Shown here: positions 33,025 to 41,832 of the stretch, piece after piece | Layout of the letters: every line of letters starts with the position of its first letter | Numbering within the stretch: position 1 is the stretch's first letter | Origin: Tamlana flava | GTDB lineage: Bacteria; Bacteroidota; Bacteroidia; Flavobacteriales; Flavobacteriaceae | DNA length: 64,000 nucleotides | Direction of reading: 5' to 3' | Assembly: GCF_041287255.1 (NCBI RefSeq) | Contig: NZ_JBGGTX010000003.1 | Location: 1-64,000 of the forward strand | The notes under the pieces: model-generated | Database searches by the model: none | The model's input: only the letters and a program-made list of their open reading frames with translations | What the model was told of the DNA's origin: nothing | Position numbers and translations under genes: made by a program

Positions 33025-34443
33025 ATGAACTACGAGGAAGCTTTAAACCACCCTATTTTTAAGGTAATCTCCAAATCTGCTTCAGAACTCGATTTGGAAA
33101 GTTACACCATTGGTGGTTTTGTTCGCGATTATTTTCTAAACCGCGAAAGCGCAAAAGATATTGATATCGTAGCTATTGGTGATGGTATTGAACTAGCCAA
33201 GCAAGTGGCCAATAATCTTCCCAATAAGCCAAAAGTACAGGTGTTTAAAACTTATGGGACAGCAATGCTTCGTTACGAAGACATTGAGGTAGAATTTGTC
33301 GGAGCCCGCAAAGAATCGTACACAGAAGACAGTAGAAACCCAGCAGTTGAAAATGGCACATTGCAAGACGACCAAAATCGACGAGATTTCACCATAAATG
33401 CCTTAGCATTAAATTTAAGTGAAGACAATTTTGGTGATTTGTTAGATCCTTTTAATGGCATAAAGGATTTAGAAAATAAAATCATTAAAACACCGTTAAA
33501 CCCTGATATTACCTACAGCGACGACCCTTTAAGGATGTTGCGCGCCATTAGATTTGCATCCCAATTAAATTTCAAAATTGAGGAAAAATCTTTAAAAGCT
33601 ATTGCCAGTAATGCTGATAGAATAAAGATTATAACCAATGAGCGGGTTGTTACCGAATTGAACAAAATCTTGGAAAGCGATAAACCCTCAAAGGGGTTTC
33701 TATTGTTGGAAAAAACAGGTCTTTTAAAATATATTCTACCAGAATTGACCGCGCTTAAAGGTATTGATGAAATTGAGGGGCAACGCCATAAAGACAACTT
33801 TTATCACACGCTGGAAGTGGTTGATAATATTTCTGAAAACACAAACGATTTGTGGCTTCGCTGGGCAGCTTTATTGCATGATATTGGTAAAGCCCCAACA
33901 AAAAAATTCAGCAAAAAAGTGGGATGGACATTTCATGGGCACGAGTTTGAAGGTTCTAAGATGGTTTACCGTTTGTTCAAACGACTAAAAATGCCATTGA
34001 ATGACAAAATGAAATTTGTACAAAAAATTGTATTGATGAGTTCTAGGCCAATCATACTGGCTCAAGACATCGTGACCGATTCTGCCGTTCGCCGTTTGGT
34101 TTTTGATGCTGGCGATTATGTTGATGATTTAATGACACTTTGCGAGGCAGACATCACAACAAAAAACTCTAAAAAGTATAAAAAATACCATAACAATTTT
34201 AAAATTGTTCGTGAAAAAATTATTGAAGTTGAAGAACGCGACCATATTAGAAATTTTCAACCACCAATTACTGGGGAAGAAATCATGGAAACTTTTAACC
34301 TTCAACCCTCAAAAGAAATTGGCATCATCAAAGAAGCAATTAAAGAAGCCATCCTTGAAGGCGAAATACCCAATGAATATGAAGCAGCGCATAAGTTAAT
34401 GTTGGAAAAAGGGGAACAATTGGGACTAAAAGCAATTAACTAA
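33025..34443 (+). CDS. cca: CCA tRNA nucleotidyltransferase
   Basis: A 472-residue class II nucleotidyltransferase that adds or repairs the 3' CCA of tRNAs; both tRNA genes of this window lack encoded CCA. The head domain has GGFVRDYFL and DIDIVAIGDG (metal-binding DxD), then FVGARKESYTEDSRNP and DFTINALALNLS. The nucleotide-binding RNA part includes DPLRMLRAIRFASQL. A C-terminal HD domain is present (HKDNFYHTLEVVDN, then WAALLHDIGKAPTKKF). A poly(A) polymerase role cannot be strictly excluded, but the length and HD domain favour CCA addition. Confidence 0.94.
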   Translation: MNYEEALNHPIFKVISKSASELDLESYTIGGFVRDYFLNRESAKDIDIVAIGDGIELAKQVANNLPNKPKVQVFKTYGTAMLRYEDIEVEFVGARKESYTEDSRNPAVENGTLQDDQNRRDFTINALALNLSEDNFGDLLDPFNGIKDLENKIIKTPLNPDITYSDDPLRMLRAIRFASQLNFKIEEKSLKAIASNADRIKIITNERVVTELNKILESDKPSKGFLLLEKTGLLKYILPELTALKGIDEIEGQRHKDNFYHTLEVVDNISENTNDLWLRWAALLHDIGKAPTKKFSKKVGWTFHGHEFEGSKMVYRLFKRLKMPLNDKMKFVQKIVLMSSRPIILAQDIVTDSAVRRLVFDAGDYVDDLMTLCEADITTKNSKKYKKYHNNFKIVREKIIEVEERDHIRNFQPPITGEEIMETFNLQPSKEIGIIKEAIKEAILEGEIPNEYEAAHKLMLEKGEQLGLKAIN

Positions 34444-34473
34444 AATTTGCATTCCTGTCTATATTAGGAATGA

Positions 34474-35496
34474 ATGAACATGAAAAAAGACAACAAAAAA
34501 GTAATTTATTGGTTACTTACAGGGTGCCTACTCATTTTTATAATGGTTGTTGTTGGTGGTATAACCAGATTGACGCATTCTGGTTTATCTATTTCTAATT
34601 ATAAGCTTATTTCGGGTACAATTCCGCCAATGAACGAAACCGAATGGCAGGAAGCTTTTGATTTATACAAACGATACCCCGAATACCAGAAACTCAACAA
34701 TCATTTTAATTTAGAGGATTTTAAAGACATTTATTTTTGGGAATGGCTACACCGCCTTATCGGTAGGCTAATCGGCATCGTGTTTTTTATTCCATTTTTA
34801 TACTTTCTATTTACCAAGCAGCTTACCAAACCAACCATTCAAAAAGCCATTTTTCTACTTTGCATGGGAGCTTTTCAAGGATTTTTAGGTTGGTATATGG
34901 TAAAAAGTGGTTTGGTAGATAATCCTGATGTTAGCCACTACAGATTAGCAGCACACTTAACCACAGCATTCATAACCTTTGCATACACCTTTTGGGTAGC
35001 GTTGGACTTAATGTTTCCCGATAAAAAACAAATCAATAAAAACTTTAGAAATCTAGTGCGTTGGGGGCTTACCATTTTATTAGTTCAAATAATTTATGGG
35101 GCATTTGTGGCAGGTTTAGATGCTGGATTTATTCACAACCATTGGCCTATGATGAGTGAGGGTAAGTTTATGCATGAAACCGTGTATATTGAACAAAATC
35201 CATTATACAAAAACTTTATTGAGGGAAAAAGTGGCGTGCAATTCGTCCACAGAATTTTAGCCTTTGTTGTAGTCGGTTTTATTTTGGTAATTTATTTTAA
35301 ATCAAAAAAAATAACACTTACTGTATTTCAAAAAAAGAGTATACAAGTTCTACTTATAATAGTTGGCATTCAATTCCTGCTCGGTGTTTTTACTATTTTA
35401 CTGCAAGTACCTGTTTGGCTGGGTGTTGCTCATCAAGTTGGTGCTTTTTTTCTGCTTAGTGCAATGACTTTTACTTTGCATCGTTTTACGAAATAA
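34474..35496 (+). CDS. ctaA: heme A synthase (COX15/CtaA family)
   Basis: A 340-residue inner-membrane protein converting heme O to heme A for cytochrome oxidase. About eight transmembrane helices are visible in two four-helix bundles. The heme-ligand histidines are in LTHSGLS, WLHRLIGRLIG, HYRLAAHLTTAF, QFVHRILAF and GVAHQVGAFF, and the length is of the longer Gram-negative type with a periplasmic insertion (about 40-80). The start could also be the second ATG at 34480. No other cytochrome oxidase genes lie in the window. Confidence 0.95.
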   Translation: MNMKKDNKKVIYWLLTGCLLIFIMVVVGGITRLTHSGLSISNYKLISGTIPPMNETEWQEAFDLYKRYPEYQKLNNHFNLEDFKDIYFWEWLHRLIGRLIGIVFFIPFLYFLFTKQLTKPTIQKAIFLLCMGAFQGFLGWYMVKSGLVDNPDVSHYRLAAHLTTAFITFAYTFWVALDLMFPDKKQINKNFRNLVRWGLTILLVQIIYGAFVAGLDAGFIHNHWPMMSEGKFMHETVYIEQNPLYKNFIEGKSGVQFVHRILAFVVVGFILVIYFKSKKITLTVFQKKSIQVLLIIVGIQFLLGVFTILLQVPVWLGVAHQVGAFFLLSAMTFTLHRFTK

Positions 35497-35508
35497 CATA
35501 AAATAAAC

Positions 35509-35516
35509 TACCTTTG
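35509..35516 (+). promoter_or_regulatory. -7 element for the pRiA4b-family gene
   Basis: TACCTTTG (TAnnTTTG) lies 19 bases before the ATG at 35536; the -33 position is not a clear TTG. Confidence 0.4.
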
Positions 35517-35535
35517 TAGCACAATTTTTTCACCA

Positions 35536-36048
35536 ATGATTTACAGATTTAGAGTTATTTTAGATAATGATACGGATGAGGATATCTTCCGCGACTTAGA
35601 AATTCGTGAGACTGATACCTTGGAAGATTTGCACAACATCATTACTCAATCTTTTGGTTTTGATGGCACAGAAATGGCTTCATTTTATATTAGCAATGAC
35701 CACTGGGAACAAGGTGAAGAAATTTCATTGTTCGATTTAAGTGATGAAGATTCTACGCGACTAATGAACGAAACGTCGTTAGATAGTGTGATTCATGAAG
35801 CACAAACAAAGCTTATTTATGTTTACGACTTTTTTAGCATGTGGACGTTTTTTGTTGAATTAGCAGAAATTGTTGAAGAAACTGAAGGAAACTACTACCC
35901 CAACCTCATGTTTGTGCAAGGGCAAGTACCGGATTCCGCACCACAAAAACTTTTTGAGGCCGATGAAGATGATGACTTTGATGAGTTTGAAGACGGATTG
36001 GACATTGATGATTATGACAGCTTGGATTTTGAGGAAAACTGGAATTAA
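35536..36048 (+). CDS. plasmid pRiA4b ORF-3 / IS1096-passenger-family protein
   Basis: A 170-residue cytoplasmic protein with the pRiA4b ORF-3 fold: an N-terminal strand MIYRFRVILDNDTDEDIFRDLEIRETDTLEDLHNII, the conserved SFYIS segment, and the later KLIYVYDFFSMWTFFVELAEI. The C-terminal ~35 residues are almost entirely acidic (DDDFDEFEDGLDIDDYDSLD). The name is historical; no transposon is seen here, and the function is unknown. It is monocistronic and its 3' end is 8 bases from the convergent kinase-fold gene. Confidence 0.85.
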   Translation: MIYRFRVILDNDTDEDIFRDLEIRETDTLEDLHNIITQSFGFDGTEMASFYISNDHWEQGEEISLFDLSDEDSTRLMNETSLDSVIHEAQTKLIYVYDFFSMWTFFVELAEIVEETEGNYYPNLMFVQGQVPDSAPQKLFEADEDDDFDEFEDGLDIDDYDSLDFEENWN

Positions 36049-36056
36049 CGTTACTT

Positions 36057-37118
36057 TTACTTCAATCTATCCAAACTCACATTTTCATAATTGCGCATTA
36101 AAAACTCTAAGGAACGTTTTAATATTTCCCCCATATTTTTACATTTTTTGAATTTCACTTCTTGAGTATATTCAAATATGGTCATTTTTAATTGCTTTAT
36201 GTTTTCTGGTTTAGAAATAACACCATCCTGCATACTATCTAGCAACAGGTCTATTCGATCATGAAAACTCTTTAACCGTTTTACCAAAATGGAGCGCTCT
36301 TCCGTTTTGTACTGGTTTATTGATAACTTCTGCATACTTTCAGAAACCAATTCTACCATTTTTAAGTTTTCCTTAAAAAATTGGGGACGGTAAATATTGA
36401 ATTTCCCTTCGTACGACTGTTGGTCGAAATCTATGGCTCTTATTTTGTAAACCACATGGTCAAAATCATGGGTTGGAACAATAACGTAATTATACGAACG
36501 CATATCCCCTAAAAGCCTAATCATACAGCGTTCATTAAACTTCACAAACTCCTTGGCTATTTGCGACTTTTCAGATTTGTCACATTTAGGCAAAAAGTTC
36601 TTGATAAATTCATCACCCGGAATACCTGCAATGTGTTCCTCAATCAAGGTGTCTTTATAGACCAAAAAATTCAGGTTATAGGGTGAGAGCATATGTTCCA
36701 GCTCCAATCCGTAAACACGTGATGCATCCGCGGTCTTTACATAAAAATAAGTGTAGTTATCGTTCAATATATTTCTGACCTTAATCCTGAAGGGTTTAGA
36801 ATTTCCAAAAGTGCAGTAATCTATAGCATCAATATTTAAAAATGGCAGAATGCTGTCATTACCATCAGAATGCAAAATCGCATAGACCTTTTTTAAAGAC
36901 AATTCTATCTCTTCGCGTTCAAAATCATTGTAATACACTCTAATCCAAAGGGTATCATTATCATCCTTGTCATAAACAACAATTGAACCCTGAAACCGCA
37001 ACAAATCATCATAAAAAATAGGAATCTTAACGGTTCTATTATATTCCGAAAGATAATCGTGCAGTTTTGGCGTTACAGGGAACGAAGGCTTCTTCTTTGA
37101 AATTTTTAAATCTTGCAT
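36057..37118 (-). CDS. unrecognised Bacteroidota protein with protein-kinase-like motifs
   Basis: A 353-residue protein (start ATG at 37118; a TTG six codons upstream is less likely). The N-terminal ~100 residues are beta-rich and of unknown function. From about 120 the order of kinase landmarks appears. There is a Lys in YFYVKTAD (about 128), an acidic helix LELEHML (about 138-144), and a hinge-like LIEEHIAGIPGDEFI (about 158-172). A catalytic-loop-like LLGDMRSYN has Asp and Asn spaced as in HRDxxxxN (about 205 and 210), and a metal-binding-like AIDFDQ follows (about 228-233). The C-terminus is helical. It is not a family I can name; a HipA-, InaA- or phosphotransferase-type enzyme are alternatives. 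It is monocistronic. Confidence 0.75.
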   Translation of the reverse strand: MQDLKISKKKPSFPVTPKLHDYLSEYNRTVKIPIFYDDLLRFQGSIVVYDKDDNDTLWIRVYYNDFEREEIELSLKKVYAILHSDGNDSILPFLNIDAIDYCTFGNSKPFRIKVRNILNDNYTYFYVKTADASRVYGLELEHMLSPYNLNFLVYKDTLIEEHIAGIPGDEFIKNFLPKCDKSEKSQIAKEFVKFNERCMIRLLGDMRSYNYVIVPTHDFDHVVYKIRAIDFDQQSYEGKFNIYRPQFFKENLKMVELVSESMQKLSINQYKTEERSILVKRLKSFHDRIDLLLDSMQDGVISKPENIKQLKMTIFEYTQEVKFKKCKNMGEILKRSLEFLMRNYENVSLDRLK

Positions 37119-37187
37119 ATTTTTAAACTTATTCAAATTTAACTCTTTTATTGATAAGCCTGTAACAAAAATATAAGTGCATCGTCA

Positions 37188-37195
37188 TACTTTTG
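37188..37195 (+). promoter_or_regulatory. -7 element for the ABC exporter genes
   Basis: TACTTTTG (TAnnTTTG) lies 46 bases before the TTG start at 37242; there is no clear -33 element. Confidence 0.4.
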
Positions 37196-37241
37196 TAACC
37201 AACCAGTGCCACTTTCTTCAGTTGCATTAAAATGATACAAT

Positions 37242-38138
37242 TTGGAACCAATACTAACAATCAACAACCTTACTAAAAAATTTGGCTATTTAACTGCCGT
37301 TAAAGATTTATCCTTCACCATTAACAAAGGCAATGTTTATGGTATTTTAGGTCCAAATGGCAGCGGAAAATCCACAACTTTGGGTATTGTTTTGAATGTG
37401 ATTAACAAAACCAGCGGTAGTTTTCATTGGTTTGACGGAAACACATCAACCCATGATGCCTTAAAAAAAGTTGGAGCTATAATAGAACGTCCCAATTTTT
37501 ATCCATACATGACCGCAGTACAAAACTTAAAATTGGTCTGTAAAATTAAAGGTGTTGACTATGCTAAAATTGACGAAAAGCTTGAGATTGTTAATCTTTT
37601 AGAGCGAAAAAACAGTAAGTTTAGCACCTATTCCTTGGGAATGAAGCAACGCTTGGCCATTGCCTCTGCCCTTTTAAACGACCCGGAAATTTTAATACTT
37701 GATGAACCCACAAATGGACTAGATCCACAAGGTATTCATCAAATTCGTGAGATTATAAAGCAAATTGCCGCTCAGGGAACCACGATTTTATTGGCATCAC
37801 ATTTACTGGACGAGGTTGAAAAAGTTTGCACTCATGTTGTTGTACTGCGAAAGGGTGAAAAACTATATTCGGGAAGAGTGGATGAAATGATTTCAAGTCA
37901 TGGCTTTTTTGAACTTAAGGCCAACAAACAACAAGAGTTAATAAAACTTTTAGAAAGTAATAAGGTTTTTGGCAAAATAAAAGTTCATGACAATCTTGTA
38001 ACGGCATTTTTAAATGAGCCCATGAGCTCCGAGGACTTCAACAAATACCTTTTCGAGCAAGGCATCGTGCTCACGCATTTAGTACAGCGAAAAGAAAGCT
38101 TGGAAGAACAGTTTTTACAGTTAACCGATAATAAATAA
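37242..38138 (+). CDS. ABC-2 type exporter, ATP-binding protein
   Basis: A 298-residue ATPase of the ABC-2/DrrA-like group. Walker A is GPNGSGKST (about 38-46), signature YSLGMKQRLAIAS (about 132), Walker B ILILDEPTNGLDP, and the H-loop LLASHLLDEVEKV. A C-terminal region of ~75 residues is typical for this group. The start must be TTG at 37242: an in-frame TGA is at 37233-37235 and no ATG lies before the Walker A region. The permease gene follows 20 bases later. The substrate is unknown. Confidence 0.92.
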   Translation: MEPILTINNLTKKFGYLTAVKDLSFTINKGNVYGILGPNGSGKSTTLGIVLNVINKTSGSFHWFDGNTSTHDALKKVGAIIERPNFYPYMTAVQNLKLVCKIKGVDYAKIDEKLEIVNLLERKNSKFSTYSLGMKQRLAIASALLNDPEILILDEPTNGLDPQGIHQIREIIKQIAAQGTTILLASHLLDEVEKVCTHVVVLRKGEKLYSGRVDEMISSHGFFELKANKQQELIKLLESNKVFGKIKVHDNLVTAFLNEPMSSEDFNKYLFEQGIVLTHLVQRKESLEEQFLQLTDNK

Positions 38139-38158
38139 AACCACCAATACACATCGAA

Positions 38159-38983
38159 ATGTTTCGACTTTTAAATTTAGAACTACAAAAGCTTTTGCTG
38201 AACAGGGTAAGTAAGGTACTCATTTTCATATCGTTCATTTTACCGTTTTTTATCATTCTGCTCTCTTCACTAAAAATTAATGTATTTGGCTTTTTTACCC
38301 TAGAATTAGGTGAATTGGGTGTATTTAACTTTCCAATTATTTGGCATTTAACAACCTTCTTTGCAGCGCAGTTCAAATTCTTTTTTGCCATTGTTGTGGT
38401 GAGCATGATTGGTAATGAATACAGTAACAAAACCTTAAAACAAAACCTGATTGATGGTTTAAGCAAAAAAGAATTTATTCTTTCTAAATTTTACACCATT
38501 GTATTCTTTTCTTTGGTTTCAACAATTTTGATTGGCTTAATTTCACTTTGCATTGGCTTATACTACTCAAGCTATAACGAACCTTCAATCATTTTAATGG
38601 AAACAAGCTTTTTATTGGGTTACTTTGCAAAACTTGTTGGTTTCTTCAGCTTGTGTCTCTTTTTTGGCATGTTAGTTAAACGTTCGGCATTTGCATTGGC
38701 ATTTTTGTTTATCCTATTTATTCTGGAATGGATAATCTTTGGATTAATAACTTGGAAGTTTGATTTAAAGTTGGCGGAAAAAATTCAAAACTTTTTCCCC
38801 TTAAAGTCCATGCATAAATTGATAGATCAGCCATTTCAACGTATTGCAATGTCAAAATTCCCAGATAATTCAGAATTAGCGTATGACTATGCATTGCATT
38901 GGTATGAAATCGCCATCGTTTTGGGTTGGACAGCCCTATTTATCTTTTTATCGTATACATTATTAAAAAAGCGGGATTTATAA
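38159..38983 (+). CDS. ABC-2 type exporter, permease
   Basis: A 274-residue permease with about six transmembrane helices in the ABC-2 arrangement. After a short cytoplasmic N-terminus (FRLLNLELQKLLLNRVSK) the first helix is VLIFISFILPFFIIL. The conserved MIGNEYSNKTLKQNLIDGLSKKEFILSKF cytoplasmic helix precedes helices 3-4, and the last helix is IAIVLGWTALFIFLSYTLL. It pairs with the ATPase gene 20 bases upstream. The next gene, a T9SS substrate, begins 29 bases later with its own -7-like element, so the exporter may or may not be co-transcribed with it. Confidence 0.9.
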   Translation: MFRLLNLELQKLLLNRVSKVLIFISFILPFFIILLSSLKINVFGFFTLELGELGVFNFPIIWHLTTFFAAQFKFFFAIVVVSMIGNEYSNKTLKQNLIDGLSKKEFILSKFYTIVFFSLVSTILIGLISLCIGLYYSSYNEPSIILMETSFLLGYFAKLVGFFSLCLFFGMLVKRSAFALAFLFILFILEWIIFGLITWKFDLKLAEKIQNFFPLKSMHKLIDQPFQRIAMSKFPDNSELAYDYALHWYEIAIVLGWTALFIFLSYTLLKKRDL

Positions 38984-38991
38984 TATCTTTG
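38984..38991 (+). promoter_or_regulatory. -7 element before the first T9SS protein gene
   Basis: TATCTTTG (TAnnTTTG) directly after the permease stop, 21 bases before the ATG at 39013; the -33 position is not a clear TTG. Confidence 0.4.
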
Positions 38992-39012
38992 ATAGCATTG
39001 CTATGAAAGAAG

Positions 39013-41772
39013 ATGAAAAAAAGTACCCTAATTTTAACTTTATTGGTCTTATTTGCCTCTAAATCCTTTGGTCAAGCAGAAGCTTCCAATTGGTATTTTG
39101 GGGAAAATGCTGGTATCAGCTTTAACATTTATAATGGGCAAATATCTTCGTTGTCTGATGGTAGGCTTTACACTCGTGAAGGTTGCGCCTCAATTTCCAA
39201 TTCGGAGGGTGAGTTATTGTTCTACACAGATGGAACCACCGTTTATAACTCCAGTCATCAAATAATGCAGAACGGACAAAATCTATTGGGTGACGAATCC
39301 AGCACCCAATCAGCCATAGTCGTTCCAAAACCTGATAGCCCAGACATATACTATATTTTCACAGTTGGCTCCAACCAAACCAATACAGGCCTTAACTATT
39401 CTGTTGTTGATATGTCAGCTAACGGAGGAGCTGGTGAGGTAATCACCAAAAACTCAAACCTTTTGCCAAATTGTGCAGAAAAGATTTCGGCAGTAGTAAA
39501 AGACTGTGAAACCAGATCAATATGGGTGGTAACACTTTCCACGCCAAATGGCTTATTTATAAATCCATTTGAGATAAACACATTTTATGCTTATGAGGTT
39601 AATGCTACGGGGGTTAATCCTGTTCCAGTAAAATCAACTTTGCCCATCAGCATTTTCGATTCAAGAGGCTACTTAAAGCTATCCCCAAGTGGTTTAAAAA
39701 TAGCATGTGCCAATGCACAGTCTGGTTTGTATTTGTTTGATTTTGATTCAGAAACAGGAATTGTAAGCAACCCTCTGCCCTTAGGCATCAATAATCCAAA
39801 TGATAAGCCATACGGTGTTGAGTTTTCTCCAGACAGCAACTTGCTATACGTTACTTCCTCTAATGATTATTTTAATAGAGAAGACCCAAGGCAAAATGAA
39901 GACCCTTTAAACCACAATTCAATTTTATTGCAGTATGACTTAAACGCGGTGGATATTTCCAATAGTCAAATCATATTGGACTCCAGAAATCTTTATCGGG
40001 GTGCTCTTCAACTTGGTCCTAACGGAAAAATATATCATGCCTTGAGTGCAACATACGGTACCGGAATTAACAAATTAGGAGCAATTAATAACCCAAATAA
40101 TGTTGGGCTATCTGCCAACTACCAACATAATGTTATAGACCTTGGAACAAATCGTTCCTCTCAAGGTTTGCCTCCATTTATCGCCTCTTTTTTCGACCAA
40201 AAAATTGATATTATCAGAAATGGAAATGAGTCGAACTTTTTGGCACTTTGTGTAGGTGAATCTTATACGCTCGTGGCGGATGATATTTTAGGAGCAAATT
40301 ACAGTTGGACAAAGGACGGCATTCCGCTTCCCGAAAATGACCTCGATCTTGAGGTGACCGAATCAGGTATTTACAGAGTAGTTATAGAACCACCCGGCAA
40401 TGATGTTCTTGTAAATAATTGTGGATTTCCAAAAGGAGAAGCTAGGGTTGAAGTTTTTAAGTATCCTGAGGCTTTCGAGGTTTCCTTGTCTCAATGCGAT
40501 TTAGATTTGAGTTCATTTGGTGTAACGGTGTATAATTTAACTGAGGCTTTTGATATTATATCCAACAGCCCCGAAGAAACTACAGTTTCTTACCATAAGT
40601 CCGCTAATGATGCCATTAATGGAGTTAACCCCATTTTGGATATGGAGTCTTATGAGAACTCCTTTCCAAATGAAATTTTACACACCCGGGTAGTCCATAA
40701 TTTAAGTGGGTGTTACAGTACAGGTACATTGACTTTGGAAATTAGCAACACACAAGTTCCAATATATAGAGCAACTCCCATTTGCGACGAAGTTGGCTCG
40801 CCAGATGGTATAAATTTGTTTGAGCTTGAACCCTATGTTGCCGAAATTGCCGGGAATCTCAACATTCCATTAGACCAAATCTATGTGGCATTTTATCAAA
40901 CTTGGAATGATGCCCTGTTGGAAATCAATGAAATCACAGAATATGAAAACAAAATACCTTACAAAGAAATTCTATACTATAGGGTAGACACCAGTAATAA
41001 TGATTGCTTTGGAATAAATGAAGTTGAATTAACTGTTGAACGATTACCAGACATTGTAAAGAAAGACACCTCTTTCTACTGCCTGAATGAGTATCCCAGC
41101 AAAACCCCTATTAATGCAGGGTTAATTAATGGCTCACCAGGTGATTACACTTATTTATGGTCTACAGGTGAGACCAGCTATGAAATTGGCATTAATGAAA
41201 TTGGCAATTATAGTGTAACGGTTACAACACGGGCTGGATGCTCAGATGTTCGAACTATAACTATTGAACCATCAAACACTGCGACTATTGAAAACATTGA
41301 TATCACAGACGCCTCAACAAATAATATGGTTGGCATTACGGTTTCGGGTGAAGGTACTTACGAATTTGCCCTAGTAAACTCACAAAGCGAGATGATAAGA
41401 CCTTACCAAGAAAGTAACATTTTTGAGAATGTTTTTCCAGGATTATATTCAGTATACGTTAGAGATATTAAATATGATTGTGGCTTTATTGAAGAACCCA
41501 TTTCAGTTATTGGTTTTCCTAAGTTTTTCACCCCAAACAACGACGGAATAAATGACACTTGGCAAGTTTACGGTGTTTCTGAACTTTTTCAGCCTAACAC
41601 TAAAATTTTTATTTACAACCGCTATGGCAAACTTATAAAAGAACTTAATCCTCTTGGTGAGGGCTGGAACGGGTCAATCCGAGGCAATAGGCTGCCGAAC
41701 GACGATTATTGGTTTTCGGTAGAACTTCAAGATGGAAGAATATTTAAAAATCATTTTACGTTGAAACATTAA
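39013..41772 (+). CDS. T9SS type B-sorted surface protein, propeller-like head
   Basis: A 919-residue exported protein. The signal peptide ends near KSFGQ (about 20). The head (about 22-400) begins SNWYFGENAGISFN, with LLFYTDGTTVYN, STQSAIVVPKP, YYIFTVGS and a SPSGLKIACANA segment that recall beta-propeller-type repeats. A SYTLVADDI/WTKDG immunoglobulin-like unit comes next. Two stalk modules follow (CDLDLSS at about 495 and CDEVGSPDG at about 591), then a YLWSTGETSYEI unit, and a T9SS type B C-terminal domain (PKFFTPNNDGINDTW near 835 to FKNHFTLKH). Such domains direct secretion and surface attachment. The next gene is its paralogue. The function is unknown; gliding-motility labels for such proteins refer only to the C-terminal domain. 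Confidence 0.9.
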   Translation: MKKSTLILTLLVLFASKSFGQAEASNWYFGENAGISFNIYNGQISSLSDGRLYTREGCASISNSEGELLFYTDGTTVYNSSHQIMQNGQNLLGDESSTQSAIVVPKPDSPDIYYIFTVGSNQTNTGLNYSVVDMSANGGAGEVITKNSNLLPNCAEKISAVVKDCETRSIWVVTLSTPNGLFINPFEINTFYAYEVNATGVNPVPVKSTLPISIFDSRGYLKLSPSGLKIACANAQSGLYLFDFDSETGIVSNPLPLGINNPNDKPYGVEFSPDSNLLYVTSSNDYFNREDPRQNEDPLNHNSILLQYDLNAVDISNSQIILDSRNLYRGALQLGPNGKIYHALSATYGTGINKLGAINNPNNVGLSANYQHNVIDLGTNRSSQGLPPFIASFFDQKIDIIRNGNESNFLALCVGESYTLVADDILGANYSWTKDGIPLPENDLDLEVTESGIYRVVIEPPGNDVLVNNCGFPKGEARVEVFKYPEAFEVSLSQCDLDLSSFGVTVYNLTEAFDIISNSPEETTVSYHKSANDAINGVNPILDMESYENSFPNEILHTRVVHNLSGCYSTGTLTLEISNTQVPIYRATPICDEVGSPDGINLFELEPYVAEIAGNLNIPLDQIYVAFYQTWNDALLEINEITEYENKIPYKEILYYRVDTSNNDCFGINEVELTVERLPDIVKKDTSFYCLNEYPSKTPINAGLINGSPGDYTYLWSTGETSYEIGINEIGNYSVTVTTRAGCSDVRTITIEPSNTATIENIDITDASTNNMVGITVSGEGTYEFALVNSQSEMIRPYQESNIFENVFPGLYSVYVRDIKYDCGFIEEPISVIGFPKFFTPNNDGINDTWQVYGVSELFQPNTKIFIYNRYGKLIKELNPLGEGWNGSIRGNRLPNDDYWFSVELQDGRIFKNHFTLKH

Positions 41773-41832
41773 CACAACATAGGTCATAATTAAATATTCT
41801 GCAAAAAATTTATTTCATTTTGAACATTAGCA

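Noticed and set aside
35536..36048. IS1096 passenger gene as sign of a transposon
   Set aside because: No transposase or inverted repeats flank the gene; the name is historical for this protein family.
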